Shown: positions 42,345 through 52,880, numbered from the stretch's first letter. The stretch is DNA of 64,000 bases from Trichopria drosophilae (GCA_030407085.1 CM059584.1:63999501-64063500), one strand, 5' to 3'. Numbers and translations are program-made. Notes: generated by a model not told the origin, from the sequence alone.

Positions 42345-44720
42345 ATGTTAAAACGAAAACAAAATGTCCAGAAAACTGGTGGTCGTCCAAGAAAACTACC
42401 ACGAGTAAGACCTGGCAGTGGCAGAAAACGAAAACCGAATGCTACTGTATCGAAAAAAACCATGTACATGCGGGCAGATGAAGTTTTGCGATTCGTGGAA
42501 AATAACGTTGAAATTTTAAAGTTAGCCATACGTTTATACGAAAAGAGGATGACTCGTGAGGCTTGTAAGGAAGAACATGCGCCTTTAGTTCACATAAACC
42601 ATGTCGCAGATAATGACGAGGATGAAGGGAACGATGAAGATGAAGAGATCCACGAAGTTGAAATGAACAGAAGTGGACGTTCTGAAGAAAGGACCTTAGC
42701 CTTTTACATAGAAAATAATTATAGTAGAAGCAAATATAAAGCACTAGTTACCGATTCTCGTGAAAATAACTGTCCGTATCCGTGCTACGAGAAAGTTCGA
42801 AAAGCTATGCTGCAATGCGAAGTTGAAGCTTTAAAATATAAAGTGTCTGAAACAGAAATAATGATACCTTTACAGGACATCTTAAATAAAACCGCCGAAA
42901 GATTATGCGACGCGGTTGCTGCTGAATGGAATCAATCGCACTTAAATCGTCTTACATTATATATCACTTTGAGTTTCGATAGTTCCTCAGGACACCTTAA
43001 TCCCCACCAGAAAAAAGAAGTCGAGAATGGAAGGAATTTAAATCCACAAAATTCACTTTTTGTAAGCAGTTTCATTGTTATGAAATTGGAAAGCAATTCA
43101 CCAAATTACGCATGGTTGAATCCCACACCACAAAGTGTACGATTTTGCCGCCCTCTGCGACTTGCTCTAGAAAAGGAGGATGTTCCGGCAACAAACAGGG
43201 AATATAACCGATTAATGAAAGAAATTGAAGATCTTGTTCCGTACTCTTTTATATTGTCGAACGGAAAAACTGTCAACGTTACTATGGACGTCTCTATGAC
43301 AATGTTTGACGGAAAATGCGTGAATACGATCACCAACAATAAATCAACCTCCACGTGTCCAATGTGTAAAATAACATCGCATAAATTCGACAAAGCAAAT
43401 ATTACTTTTACTGCGAATGCAGAAGCTCTAAAATTAGGACTTGGTCTATTACATTGCACGATTAAGTGCTTCGAGCATCTTCTCCATATCTCCTACAAAA
43501 GTACTGTCAAAAAGTGGGACACTACTAAAGATATTAAAGGTACCCGCACAGAAAACATTAAATATCTGAAGATATACCCTGAAATATAAATTAATGCCTA
43601 TAATTAATAATCCATAATGTAATAATTCTCTAATTATATTTATCAATTTAAAAATATTCTCATCCATTATAATAAAATACACACAAAAATTTTCACATTC
43701 CGAGCGAGCGTTAGCGACTGAGGCAATAAAGCTAGTTGCAATAAATTCTCATTTTACTTTTTTTTTATATTTGCATATTTGTAGATAGTGTCCTCAATAA
43801 ATTAATTTGAAAGAACAACATTTATAATCAGTTAATATATCAATTCAAGCAGCAGACACTATTATAATAATATAACGATTTTAATTATTTTAGACGAATT
43901 TTTGATAAAGCAAGCCGAAATTAGAAAGAAACTTTATGATGCATTTGGCATTCGAGTTGATCAAGTGGTACAAGGTCACGGAACATCAAACACAGGAAAT
44001 TTGGCGAGAAAATGTTTCCAACAACCCGAACTGTTTGCAGAATGTCTAGGAATTCCATCTGATTTTGTATCAAGAATTGCAACAATTTTATCTTTATTTA
44101 AGTGCAAACAAGATCTTGATTTGGATAATTTTGAAATGTTTTGTCATCAAACGTACAACTTACATTATGAGCTATTTCCGTGGGCGCGTATGAAACCCAC
44201 TGTTCACAAACTTTTATACCATGGGTGTGAAATAGCCCGACAGTTTCATTTGCCTATGGCATATTATGCTGAAGATGCTCAAGAGGCATGTCACAAGTAT
44301 TTTCGAGACAATATGCGCAGCCATGCACGTCAGATAAATGGAGAAGCCAGACTTTTAGATGTTTTTAATCGCGCACTTTATATCTCAGATCCTAAAATAT
44401 CCCTACTGTTACTAAGTAAGAGAATTAAAAAGGAGAAGAAAAATGAGAATACAACAGAAATAATGAAGCAATTTATTACACAAACGTTAGTATTCTTGCC
44501 TATATCTACATCCTTATACCTGCAAAGTTATTATTTGTTGGTTTTTTTATTAGTATTAATACTCTATTAATAATAATGCTAACACTCCATAATAATACTA
44601 ATGATAATAATAATAAATTGTTACAGCAACAATATAGAGGCAGAGAGAGATGACGATACTGAAAGCGAGAATAGTGATGATTCATTTCCAGAAGAAACAT
44701 CAAGTGAAGAAGAACTTTAA
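42345..44720 (+). CDS. RAG1/Transib-like transposase, three exons
   Basis: The model is exon 1 42345-43539, exon 2 43894-44485 and exon 3 44627-44720, with GT..AG introns, matching phases and no internal stop: 626 residues. The N-terminus is basic (residues 1-40), followed by an acidic patch (89-106). The core has SFDSSSGH (Asp212), WLNPTPQSVRFCRPLRLALE (257-276), MTMFDGKCVN (Asp322), a CPMC pair (338-341), LGLLHCTIKCFEHLLHISYK (366-385), GHGTSNTGNLARK (426-438), MKPTVHKLLYHGCEI (498-512) and AEDAQEACHKYFRDNMRSHA (524-543, candidate catalytic Glu). These follow RAG1 in order: CDG..G, KPLCLML, ICTLC, LHCDIG, HKTLAH..EII, SEGNESGNK..ARQ. RAG1 has Asp708 in LHCDIG; here the aligned residue is Thr372, so the second Asp may be Asp322 or elsewhere. 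The C-terminus is strongly acidic. The gene ends where the right TIR begins. It would bind the CACAGTG ends and cut in the nucleus. The CDS start could lie further upstream if an exon was missed. Confidence 0.85.
43540..43893 (+). other. Intron 1 of the RAG1-like transposase
   Basis: A GTACCC donor and a TTATTTTAG acceptor join a phase-1 codon. Reading through instead would add about 15 codons and stop at 43589, within the conserved domain. The intron is AT-rich (354 bp). Confidence 0.75.
44486..44626 (+). other. Intron 2 of the RAG1-like transposase
   Basis: A GTTAGT donor and a TTGTTACAG acceptor, 141 bp, joining a phase-2 codon and leading to a short acidic last exon. Without splicing the frame ends with an unrelated hydrophobic tail at 44570. 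Confidence 0.7.
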
Positions 44721-45804
44721 ATAATTATAAAAGTTGTTTATGATAAGTTATTCGAGTTTGTCTTGTCATCGGGGGCTATTGAATAGCTGTTAACAGTAAA
44801 AATGTGTGTTTTTTGTTGTAGGAAACATTCATGCATGTCTCACAACGTACAAAGGTTTCCTACTATTCTCACACTAAATTTTTTATATATTCCAGGAACT
44901 TGTATAGTTACCTATTGAATACCTTCAATATATTTAGGTCCTTAAAGCTGAAAAGAGCCAAAGTCATCAAAACCAAACCAATGTGTCTATGTATGTTTTT
45001 GACTAGGGGTTTGGTAGCTTTAGGTTAAGCTGGCAAATCCTAGCGATTTTTCTTTTAAATATAGGAGCAACAAAATCAGCAATAGAGCAACATATTAGCA
45101 AGAAAAAAGCAACAATTATTTAACATGGTTTGGTTTGGTTTTGATAATTTGGCTTTGCATTGGCAGCTTTAAGGACCTAATATATTTTGTAGTATACTTT
45201 TAATCACAATAGTACGTAAGTTTCTAGGGTAAGTTAGTTCATTTTTAAAATCGGAGTTGAGATTCGTCATCAGCAACCTCAAAACCCCCTAATTATCCAG
45301 TTTCATCTCGCTCACATAATTTTTTACATTTTTGGACGGCCATATTGAATCCGCCATATTGAATTTTTTAAATCTGAGTTGAGATGCATAATCAGCGATC
45401 CCAAAAACCCCCGAATACCCACTTTCATCTCGCTCACATAATTTTTTACATTTTTGAACGGCCATATTAAATCCGCCATATTGAATTTTTAAAATCTGCG
45501 TAGATATTTGTAATCAGCGATTCCAAAAACCCCCGAAATGCAGTATTTTTTACTTTAAACAGTGTTCAACTCACTTCCAGTCGCTACTATAGTAGCCACC
45601 AAGCCGGAACGGATTAATGTGTTTATGTTTACATTCTTTTTGACTCTTGTAAGGTTTTTATTGACATTTCTGCATAGTTTTCCTTTCTTCTATAATAAAT
45701 TATCTTTAATTTTGTCCTAGTTCCATTCAATTTGGTCGTTTCCTTCTGGAGATATTAGGTTTACAGAAAAAAATTTTCATAATATTTCCGAATAGGTCAC
45801 TGTG
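44715..45804 (-). repeat. Right TIR of the Transib-like element
   Basis: In minus sense it repeats the left TIR: CACAGTG outer block, three 123-bp units (about 45250-45530) and the inner block (44740-44880). An insertion of about 350 bp (about 44881-45235), including a 241-bp MITE, separates inner block and units; without it the arm length equals the left one. Confidence 0.85.
44937..45177. mobile_element. 241-bp MITE in the right TIR
   Basis: GGTCCTTAAAGCTG at the left and CAGCTTTAAGGACC at the right form a TIR flanked by TA. Internal GAGCAACAAAATCAGCAATA and AGCAACAATTAT resemble the arms of the 39-42 kb foldback element, suggesting a shared family. Confidence 0.75.
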
Positions 45805-45889
45805 CGGCGCTCGGGCCATTCGGGGCCGTTCCTATAACACGATGTCGTCACGAAAACGCACGAAACGGTTCTAAATGGCCGCACCTCCA
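45805..45889 (-). repeat. 3' LTR of the Gypsy element, last piece
   Basis: It begins with the CGGCG duplication, continues CTCGGGCCATTCGGGGCCGT (compare 52280-52305) and CGAAAACGCACGAAACGGTT, and ends CACCTCCA, the complement of the TGGAGG that opens the LTR in minus sense. Confidence 0.7.
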
Positions 45890-46137
45890 ACTCCGGGAGA
45901 GTTTTGTCGGAGGGTCACCTGTAGAATCGCCACGCAATGCCAGTTCGGACCAGACGTCACTGTCGTTTCATGTCTCAAATCCTCATGTCACGGCCTACTT
46001 ACCCCCGAAGGGCTGGGAAGGGAGCAGGGCTCAACCTTCTCACTACGCTGAGGAGTACTCCTCCCGGGGACGGGCTGCTGGGCAGCGGTGATCATCATCC
46101 TTTGCAATGGTGGCAGCAGTCCGGAAAGCTGGCGGGC

Positions 46138-46518
46138 TCACTGCAGAGCATTGCCTTTGTCCACTCGCCCCGCTACGAATGCGGCGGCCTCCGTGCGTAA
46201 CTGCCCTAGGAGAGTGGCCAGTACCACGGCCTGATGGAGTCGGTCGACTCCACTGTCTCTCGACTCATCTCGGCCCGGTTCGCTGATCGCGATGGTACTG
46301 ACGTCCCGTGTTAGCACGAAGTCCGCCTCTGATTCCGAGGGACTCGCTTCTCCGGTGGGTGAGGGTGACCTTGGCGGTGGTACGATAGGGTCCTCCCCAT
46401 CCCCATGTACGGGTGGAATCCACTCCCCTTCGTAGGGGGGACGTCTCACCCTGCTCGAATGACGGTGCGATCGATGCCTGTAACAAAAATCAAACTTCAT
46501 TAATTCTTGACGCGCCAA
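46138..46518 (-). pseudogene. Terminal ORF, paralogue of the window-start ORF
   Basis: About 126 codons: a basic start, Pro-rich PPRSPSPTGEASPSESE, and ATLLGQLRTEAAAFVAGRVD, which aligns with the end of the ORF at 3-608. A stop follows where the other copy has Trp, and similarity (SGLLPPLQRM) continues beyond it. The zinc knuckle of the other copy is not seen here. Confidence 0.65.
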
Positions 46519-46709
46519 GACCCACCAGGTGCAACGTACTGCTTAAACTCTGACACGTGTGTCTTTATTACCTTGCTGCCGCTCCCTCCTTCTAACTCGC
46601 ACACGATCGGAGAAATGACACGGATGATACGGAACGGCCCCTCGTAGCGCGGCACGAGTTTCGCGGCGAACCTATCGGCTGCCGACGACAGAACGTGACT
46701 TCTGCGCAA
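46500..46709 (-). pseudogene. Integrase C-terminal domain
   Basis: FAAKLVPRYEGPFRIIRVIS followed by VIKTHVSEFKQY is the Gypsy integrase C-terminal barrel (GPF/Y type). It is shifted in frame from the integrase core. Confidence 0.7.
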
Positions 46710-46758
46710 AACTAAATTGCCTACATTATACTGAATGTCACGTCTGCCACGATTATAA

Positions 46759-47709
46759 CTACGACGCTGGCGCTCGCACGCTCGATCTTATCACCGACGA
46801 ACAAGGTCCCGGAGGGCGCCTAACCGCTTCATGCAGTCTTGCCAGTTTTCTGGCTCGATGCGCAGGATAGGGTCTTCCCCCTCCAATCTTCGCCTTAAAC
46901 TCTTCACAGGTGGACTGACGACCGTAATTCAGAAAGGCTGGTGACACCTTTGTACTTTCGTGGACGGCCGTATTAATTGCACACCTGAATTCGGGCAAGT
47001 TCAGATCCCAATCACGGTGATCAGCTCCGACGAATGTCCGAATCGTCGTCTTCAGCGTTCGTATCGTTCTCTCCACCGGGTTGGCCTGAGGGTGGTACGG
47101 CAGGATAGTTGTCGCCTGCACGCCGTACCCATGGAGCATCTTGTCCATGACGTCATTCTGGAACTCTTTTCCATTATCGGTGAGCAAGTACTCGGGAGTT
47201 TCCCATCGGAACAAGACGAGATCCTCGAAGGTTCGTGCAATATTTTTGCCGCCGGCCGTCCCTAGCGCTTTAGGTTCCATCCACAGCGTGAGCATTTCGG
47301 TGAAAACCAACACATACCGATTTTGTCCCCGGCTTGGCAGAAATGGGCCCATGATATCGGCGGATACAACCGACCATGGTTTCTCGACCACTCGATGTCC
47401 CATTAGCCCGGGTGGACCGCTGTGCGATGGTTTCTGCATCTGACATGCGCTGCATCCGCGCACGAACTGACGTACGTCGTAACGCATTCCGGGCCAGTAG
47501 TATTCCACTGCCAGACGACAATATGTCTTCTCTACGCCATAATATCCGGAGTGGGCCTCTTTATGTGCGCTTCCTAGTACCTCTTCTCGTACGCCTAGTG
47601 GTAGCACTGATTTCCAGCGGTTCTCTCCGCTTGTCACCGGATCCAATAACGGATCCGACCGTGTATGATACAACGTATATTCTCCGTTTTCCGCTCTGGA
47701 AACGCTCAC
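46759..47709 (-). pseudogene. Gypsy integrase core
   Basis: An open frame of 316 codons. The zinc-binding region (HKEAHSGYYG..CSACQMQK) is complete and the catalytic triad is visible: SADIMGPF, LLTDNGKEFQ and NPVERTIR. This is the best conserved part of the element. The frame leaves the family near residue 275 into a Pro/Arg tail through a frameshift. Confidence 0.85.
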
Positions 47710-48289
47710 GGTGAGCCTCGACTAATTTTCTTCTCCGTTCATACCAGTCGTCCCTGTCGGAGGCAATTCTCATGGCACAAACGTCTTCTTCGACTCTCCG
47801 GGACATGGTGTAATGCTCCTTTCCTGTGCCGGATCGTGAGGTTACAGCCTTGCAACTCCAAAGCCCACCTCGCGAGTCGCCCCGTCGGGTCTTTTGGTTA
47901 TGGAGACACCTGAGACTATTATGGTCTGTTATAACCTCGAATGGGTATCCTTCCAAGTATTCCCGGAGCTTCTTCACGATCCACACCACCGCCAGGCACT
48001 CCTTCTCCGTCGTCGAATAGTTCTTCTCGGCAGCGGCGAGGGTGCCGAGAAGAACTATTCGACGACTTAGATAAACTATAGGATGCTCTCCGTCATCCTG
48101 GGCTTGCGTTAATATGGCGCCGAGTGCATAGTCGCTCGCGTCCGTTTGTAACACGGACGCGCGGCTGAAATCGGGCCGTCCTAGCACTGGAGCCTCCGTC
48201 AGCGATGTTTTGAGCGACTGGAAGGCCTCCTCGTGTTCTTCACCCCACTCCCACGGCTGATTCTTTCTCGTCAGCTTCGTGAGGGGCAA
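47700..48289 (-). pseudogene. Gypsy RT thumb and RNase H
   Basis: Starts with the RT thumb/connection (PWEWGEEHEEAFQSLKTSL), then RNase H: LQTDASDYALGAILTQ (first Asp), TTEKECLAVVW (Glu) and ITDHNSL (Asp). The frame shifts near 47880. A 24-bp perfect inverted repeat (48009-48032 with 48043-48066) within the coding part has replaced a few codons between YLSRR and AAEKNYSTTE. Confidence 0.8.
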
Positions 48290-48329
48290 TCGCTTCTCTG
48301 CCAGATTTGGAATGTCCGGTTATCCTCGC

Positions 48330-48500
48330 TGTATGGCCTGTGGCGCTTCGTATATTTCCCTGAAGGGGCAGAATGCAATCCCGATGCATATCGGCAATTC
48401 CTGGTTTGACAAATAACCGCGTGGCGCCCGTATCGCAAACTACTCGGGCTTTGACTCCGGCAATGACCAGGTCAAAATATAGTCTCCTGTTCCTGCTGCC
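48330..48500 (-). pseudogene. Gypsy protease
   Basis: Minus-strand YFDLVIAGVKARVVCDTGAT contains the retropepsin D-T-G motif, followed by RLFVKPG. The downstream RT is missing. Confidence 0.7.
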
Positions 48501-48599
48501 TCTTCCGGTAGTGGATTCTCTTCCTCGCTAACGAAACTTGTACTCATTGGCGCTGGCGGGATGCCCCATTTCTCCTTTACATATCGGAGTACCTCCCTC

Positions 48600-48900
48600 T
48601 CCGGGCATATTCCCGCTCCTCTCTTAGGGGCGCACTCGTTCTCCATCTGCAACGTGACAATGGGTCGGGTAGGCGAACTCATTCCCCGATCCGCGCGGCT
48701 CGTTTCTCGAGACCCTCGCTCCTGCTTCCATGCACTCGTTGCATTCTCGGCGAATCGTTCCGATTCGACCAGACCCGTAACACTGCGCGTGGCGCGCGAA
48801 ATGGCCCGTCCCGCCACAGGTGTAGAACGTTCTCTCTCTTGGTGCTCGCATCGGCCCCCACCCGTCCTTGCACGAAATGTGTCGGGGAGGACCGGGCATA
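48600..48900 (-). pseudogene. Gypsy nucleocapsid zinc-knuckle region
   Basis: FYTCGGTGHFARHAQC is a degenerate CCHC knuckle (first Cys changed and one residue added before the last Cys), with a second cysteine pair CNECMEAG. It lies between gag and protease, as expected for nucleocapsid. Confidence 0.65.
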
Positions 48901-49183
48901 ACGCAAGCGGCGGCTCAACGGGTCGACGTGGTCTTCCTCTTCTTCCGACTACTGGTGACGATGGCGGCGTCGTCGTTTTAGGCCTGCCCGACCGGACCGT
49001 CTGAGTCCGGGCGACCTTGGTCCCGGTCCTACCGGCTGATCGATCGGCACAGCGTCCAATCTGCGCTGGGGTTCGGTGGCGGACACTTCTTCGGAGTTCC
49101 TCATTTTTAGGTCTCTTCGCCGTTTCCTCCGCTCGTTGTTCTCGTTGCGACGAGCTCTTCGTCCGGTACTATCGGATGACGTT

Positions 49184-50784
49184 TTAGACGCCGAATCGGA
49201 TCCTACCAGCTGCGACTCTTGGATTACGCATGGATGGCCTTGTCAGCATTTCTCGTCGCTGACTCGCTACTGGTTGGCGATAATGCAGATCCCAACGTTT
49301 CTCCTCGGCGATCTCCCGAGTTGTGGTGAACAGTGCGTCGAAAGTACCGCTCCTTTTCACGGCCTCGCATTTACGACAATCTGGTCGTAAATTCCGGATT
49401 GTCATCCGTACCTGTTATGCCTCTGGTGGCAAGACCCCCATCCTCCGAAATTGACGTCGCATTTCTTCGATGAAGTCTTCGGCGACTTCCGTCTGTCCCT
49501 GCAGACGCTCGTGTATTCAAAGAATGATATCCTTGTCGTCTTTCTCCTCGGTGAATCTTCTCTTCAATTGCCGCTCGAAGTTCTCCACGTGCGTAGGTCG
49601 GTGGACTCATCTCACGCCCATTGCTTGGCTTTTCTGTCCAGCAACCCAGGCATCAGCCTTAGAACACCCTCCTCATTTAGCTCGAGGCAGTCCACGCACT
49701 CGTTGAGGCTGGTCAAAAGACGTTTGATTCCAGCCCCCCCTCCGCATTTCACTCCCCATGAGCGAAATTGCTTCAACGTCCACGCTCCTTGTTGACGTCT
49801 CCGTTCCTCTTCTCGAAACGGCGAAGCTGGGCGGTACTCCCGTCGAACCCGTCTTTGCGACGTTGCCTCGTCGCGCGCTGGACGCTGCGTCCTTGCAGAT
49901 TCACTCGGTATACTTTTCCTCCCGTCGTTGTCTCTCCTTCCCGGAGACTTCTCTTGACGTCGCTCCCTCGCATATTCTCCCAACTCATCCTGAGTTGTTC
50001 CGTCGTCGATATCCTCGTCCTCCGACGGCTCAGTGAAGAGTATCCTTCGTTCCGATAGAGTCAGCTGTGACGCATTGCCTCGTCTATTGTGTTCCTTTTC
50101 TCCTCATGCTACCTCGGAGAATTCCGGGCGATACGTCCTAGGAATGGCCCCTAGACGGGCCGAATCTCTTTCCCCGGTAGCCGATGACAGACCGTTTCTC
50201 CATATGGTAAATACCACGATATGCCTCCAGTAGCCGATTTTGGCGAGACTGGCTTGTGCGGCATCGATCCCATAGCTGGTGGGCCCGAGGTTAACCATGT
50301 CGTATCTAGGGTCGTCCATATTTCCAAGGGGAATACCCTCCGGAGCTCGTACAGGTAGGCTTGCTTCTCATATGCAACGAGATGTACGTCGACGTTGGGT
50401 TTGACGTTACCGTTGACTTCTGCGTTTGATGGGTTATCTCGTGACCGACACTTGGGCGTGGTACGTTGCGATGTCCCTCGCGGGATTTTGTCCCTCCGAA
50501 ACCTACGCGATGACATTCTGGTCGGAAGCGCCCCATAATGCAATATTCGCATCGCTATTGGACGTGTCGCCGGTGCGGGATCTCGCAAGACGCGCGCGCA
50601 GGACATCTTCATCTCCGTCCGTACTTAGGCCTTCGGCCTGTAATCGCCCGATTACATCCTCTCGTGAGAGGGTGTAAACTTTTTCGTCGTCTTGCGACAT
50701 CCCGCCCTCCCGATCCTGACGTTGACCATTATCCCTACTCCTGGGCATGGTTTTCGCACCTACGACCGAGTGGTCTTCTCGCAA
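49184..50784 (-). pseudogene. Gypsy gag with SAP-like N-terminus
   Basis: The N-terminal frame (50503-50784) contains YTLSREDVIGRLQAEGL..VLRARL, a SAP-like helix-extended-helix motif. The middle (50151-50612) is broken. 49612-49983 holds an Arg-rich part and WTLKQFRSWGVKCGGG..LMPGLLDRKAKQW, capsid-like. 49184-49405 carries the last part before nucleocapsid. At least three frame changes separate these pieces. Confidence 0.6.
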
Positions 50785-51399
50785 TGCGGCAACTCACACA
50801 GCGCTCTACTGACCACCTTGAAATATTTTTGTTTGTTTTTTTTTTTCATTCTCTCTCTTCACTCGTGATACTCTCTTATGCTCAATTCCTCTCACCCGTC
50901 ACCCACACGCACACGTTCTCGTATGTCGCCGCACGAAGTCCTCGGAGACTTCCGACCGCACAACCCACTCGGCTACGGTCACGTGGTAACGGTCCGACCT
51001 CGGTGATAGGGCGCGCGAGCTAATTTCGAAGACCGATTTCTCCGACCGTGTACGAGCGCGAACGAAACGACCGAAGCTCGCGGGTAGTCTCGCACCGACT
51101 ATAATTACGGGGTTCGAGCACGGTTGCACCTCGCTCCTGTCACCCGCGCTCCTCGACCTAGTGGCTGTAGCCACTCTTACCACAAAGTACTTTATACTTT
51201 TACTAAAAAGAAATCACATAGCATCCGAAGTCTATTGGGGAATTATGGGCGAGGGAGTGACGTAATGGAGTAAGAATTTGTTGCCGACTCCGTACGACGC
51301 AGGTCACTTAGCCGTTTCAGTGGCAGTGATACGTTGCACAGTTGCAACTGTATCAACGTCACGGTTCCTCGGCGGAGCTCCTCCGTCGCGCACGAGTTC

Positions 51400-51715
51400 T
51401 GCGGCCTAATACGACGGGGAATCCCGTCCCCACTCTCCTCAATGCGCGGACTTCTTACGCGCAACGTTCCGTGGCGTTTTCTGTAACGGGAGAAATCCCG
51501 TCCCTACTACGCGAGATGCGCGGGCTGCTTACGCGCAACGCGTTCCGCGGTGCTTATGATAACGGGGGAAATCCCGTCCCCACTTCGCGCAACGCGTTCT
51601 TCGGCGCGTACGACAACGGAGGGAAATCCCGTGCCCACTTTTCGATATGCGTGGGCTCTCTATGCGCAACGCGTTCCTCGGCGCGTGCGACAACGGGGGG
51701 AAATCCCAAGCGGGG
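51400..51715. repeat. Leader tandem repeat with CGCAACGCGTTC motif
   Basis: Four units of about 70-85 bp contain GGGAAATCCCGTCCCCACT and TACGCGCAACGCGTTCC. They lie between the 5' LTR and gag. Open frames crossing them on the plus strand are repeat artefacts. Confidence 0.8.
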
Positions 51716-52006
51716 TCTATCCCCTCTCGACGTGGCCCGTTCGACCTCCCAAGCGGGGAAGGCTATCCCTCCTGGGTTCGGTCCTACGCGTATTCCCAGA
51801 CGGGGGTGTTTTTCTCCCGCGCAACGCGCACCGTTCCCGCAACTGACTTCTCCCGCGCGGCGAGTACCTAATATGGCCGCTGCTTGGCACGTTCGTTTGG
51901 ATAATGGCGAACTGCTTCGTAGTTTCGCCGATTCTTATGATTTTACGGAATTTTTTTTCTATGGCACTCTCCGTCACTACGCGTATTTATTTTTTATGAA
52001 AATACA

Positions 52007-52025
52007 GGCCCTACGTAGGGCGCCA
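52007..52025 (-). promoter_or_regulatory. tRNA-Lys-type primer binding site
   Basis: In minus sense TGGCGCCC begins 5 bases after the LTR end. TGGCGCCC is the CCA-end complement of tRNA-Lys used by many Gypsy elements. The site continues as TACGTAGGGCC, a palindromic extension. Confidence 0.7.
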
Positions 52026-52030
52026 AAAGT

Positions 52031-52357
52031 TGTGAGGTACTTTTCGAGATACGCACAATTGAGCGACTTTTGCCATTTTGGAAAATTTTCCGTCTGTTTA
52101 CCGCCTGTTAAACGGACTTTGACGTTTCCTGGTGAAAATATGCCGCGCTAGGTAAGCGGTGGGCTCGCTCAGACGACGTTCCTCGTCCTCGAAAACGTCT
52201 GGTTTCGGTGTACCTCCTGGCTCGCTAAGGGTCTCGACTCGACTGACTTCCGACTCCAGAGTCCAACGAGTGCCTCGAGCGGCAGCGCTCGGGATGGTTC
52301 GGGGCCGTTCCTATAACACGAAAACGCACGAAATGGTTCTAAATGGTCGCACTTCCA
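52031..52357 (-). repeat. 5' LTR of the Gypsy element (intact, no insertion)
   Basis: In minus sense it runs TGGAAGTGCG..GTACCTCACA. It aligns in order with 24782-25416, 30553-30608 and 45805-45889, but lacks about 370 bp present in the first piece. It is the empty-site reference for both the MULE and the Transib-like insertions. Confidence 0.75.
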
Positions 52358-52880
52358 CGACGGCGAATGTAACAGGTCCGCCGGTGTAACGTACCGTTGC
52401 AGTGTATTTAAGTTTTATTTTGGTATGAACAATTATTTATGGAAATGTGTTGTCATTTATTTAATGTGAATTCCAACTTTTTTAAGTGAGAAAAAATGCA
52501 ATTTTTTGTAGTATTTATTACTATTTAATTTATTTATTTAATTTAATTAATTTATTCATTATTTTTTTATTACAAGACTGGTTGATAAGACTTTTGGGGC
52601 GAATATTTCTTTTTTTAATTTGATTTTTTTGTTTAATAATAATTTTTCTTGACAATTTTTTTTTTATACACAAAATTTGTTTGTTATATTTAATCGAATT
52701 TGATTATACTCCTCGTATACAACCTCCCTTTAGCAAAAGGAAAGCGTTTATCGCATGGTACGAGATATTTTAATATATATGTGGGAAATTTTAAATTTTA
52801 ATATGATGACTCTTCCGAAAAACGTGGATCGCGAATTATTGCGTCCACTCGAGGATTAGGTCTTCAGAGCTCGGTATAGT
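52358..52880. other. AT-rich spacer
   Basis: No supported feature beyond T-runs. Confidence 0.4.

Larger units (their letters stand above)
30609..45804. mobile_element. 15.2-kb RAG1/Transib-class DNA transposon
   Basis: Both ends begin CACAGTGACCTATTCGGAAA (right end inverted), and the outer 290 bp of the two TIRs differ at only about three positions. It is flanked by CGGCG on both sides, in a sequence whose uninterrupted paralogue lies at 52031-52357. The only apparently intact gene inside is a RAG1-like transposase next to the right TIR. The rest is cargo: a 921-bp MITE, a Penelope-like relic in inverted arms, a mariner-type MITE, and a 2.9-kb foldback element. Known Transib elements are usually a few kb, so this copy is unusually long. 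CACAGTG is also the heptamer of vertebrate recombination signals. Confidence 0.9.
45890..52030 (-). mobile_element. Internal region of a Ty3/Gypsy retrotransposon, RT deleted
   Basis: On the minus strand, from the 5' LTR: primer site (52007-52025), repeat-rich leader, gag with SAP-like and CCHC parts, protease, RNase H, integrase, C-terminal strand-rich domain and a terminal ORF. The RT palm is absent: the protease region at about 48350 is followed within some 60 bp by the thumb/RNase H. Frames are broken at several points in gag. Confidence 0.85.

Noticed and set aside
30609..45804. A RAG2-like partner gene in the Transib-like element
   Set aside because: I found no kelch-repeat frame or plant-homeodomain finger on either strand. 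Transib elements normally lack RAG2.
47052..47443. Several 60-110 codon plus-strand frames over the integrase gene
   Set aside because: Antisense shadows of the conserved minus-strand integrase.
51342..52151. Open frame of 269 codons on the plus strand
   Set aside because: It crosses the leader repeats, the primer site and the LTR of a minus-strand Gypsy element and has no domain.
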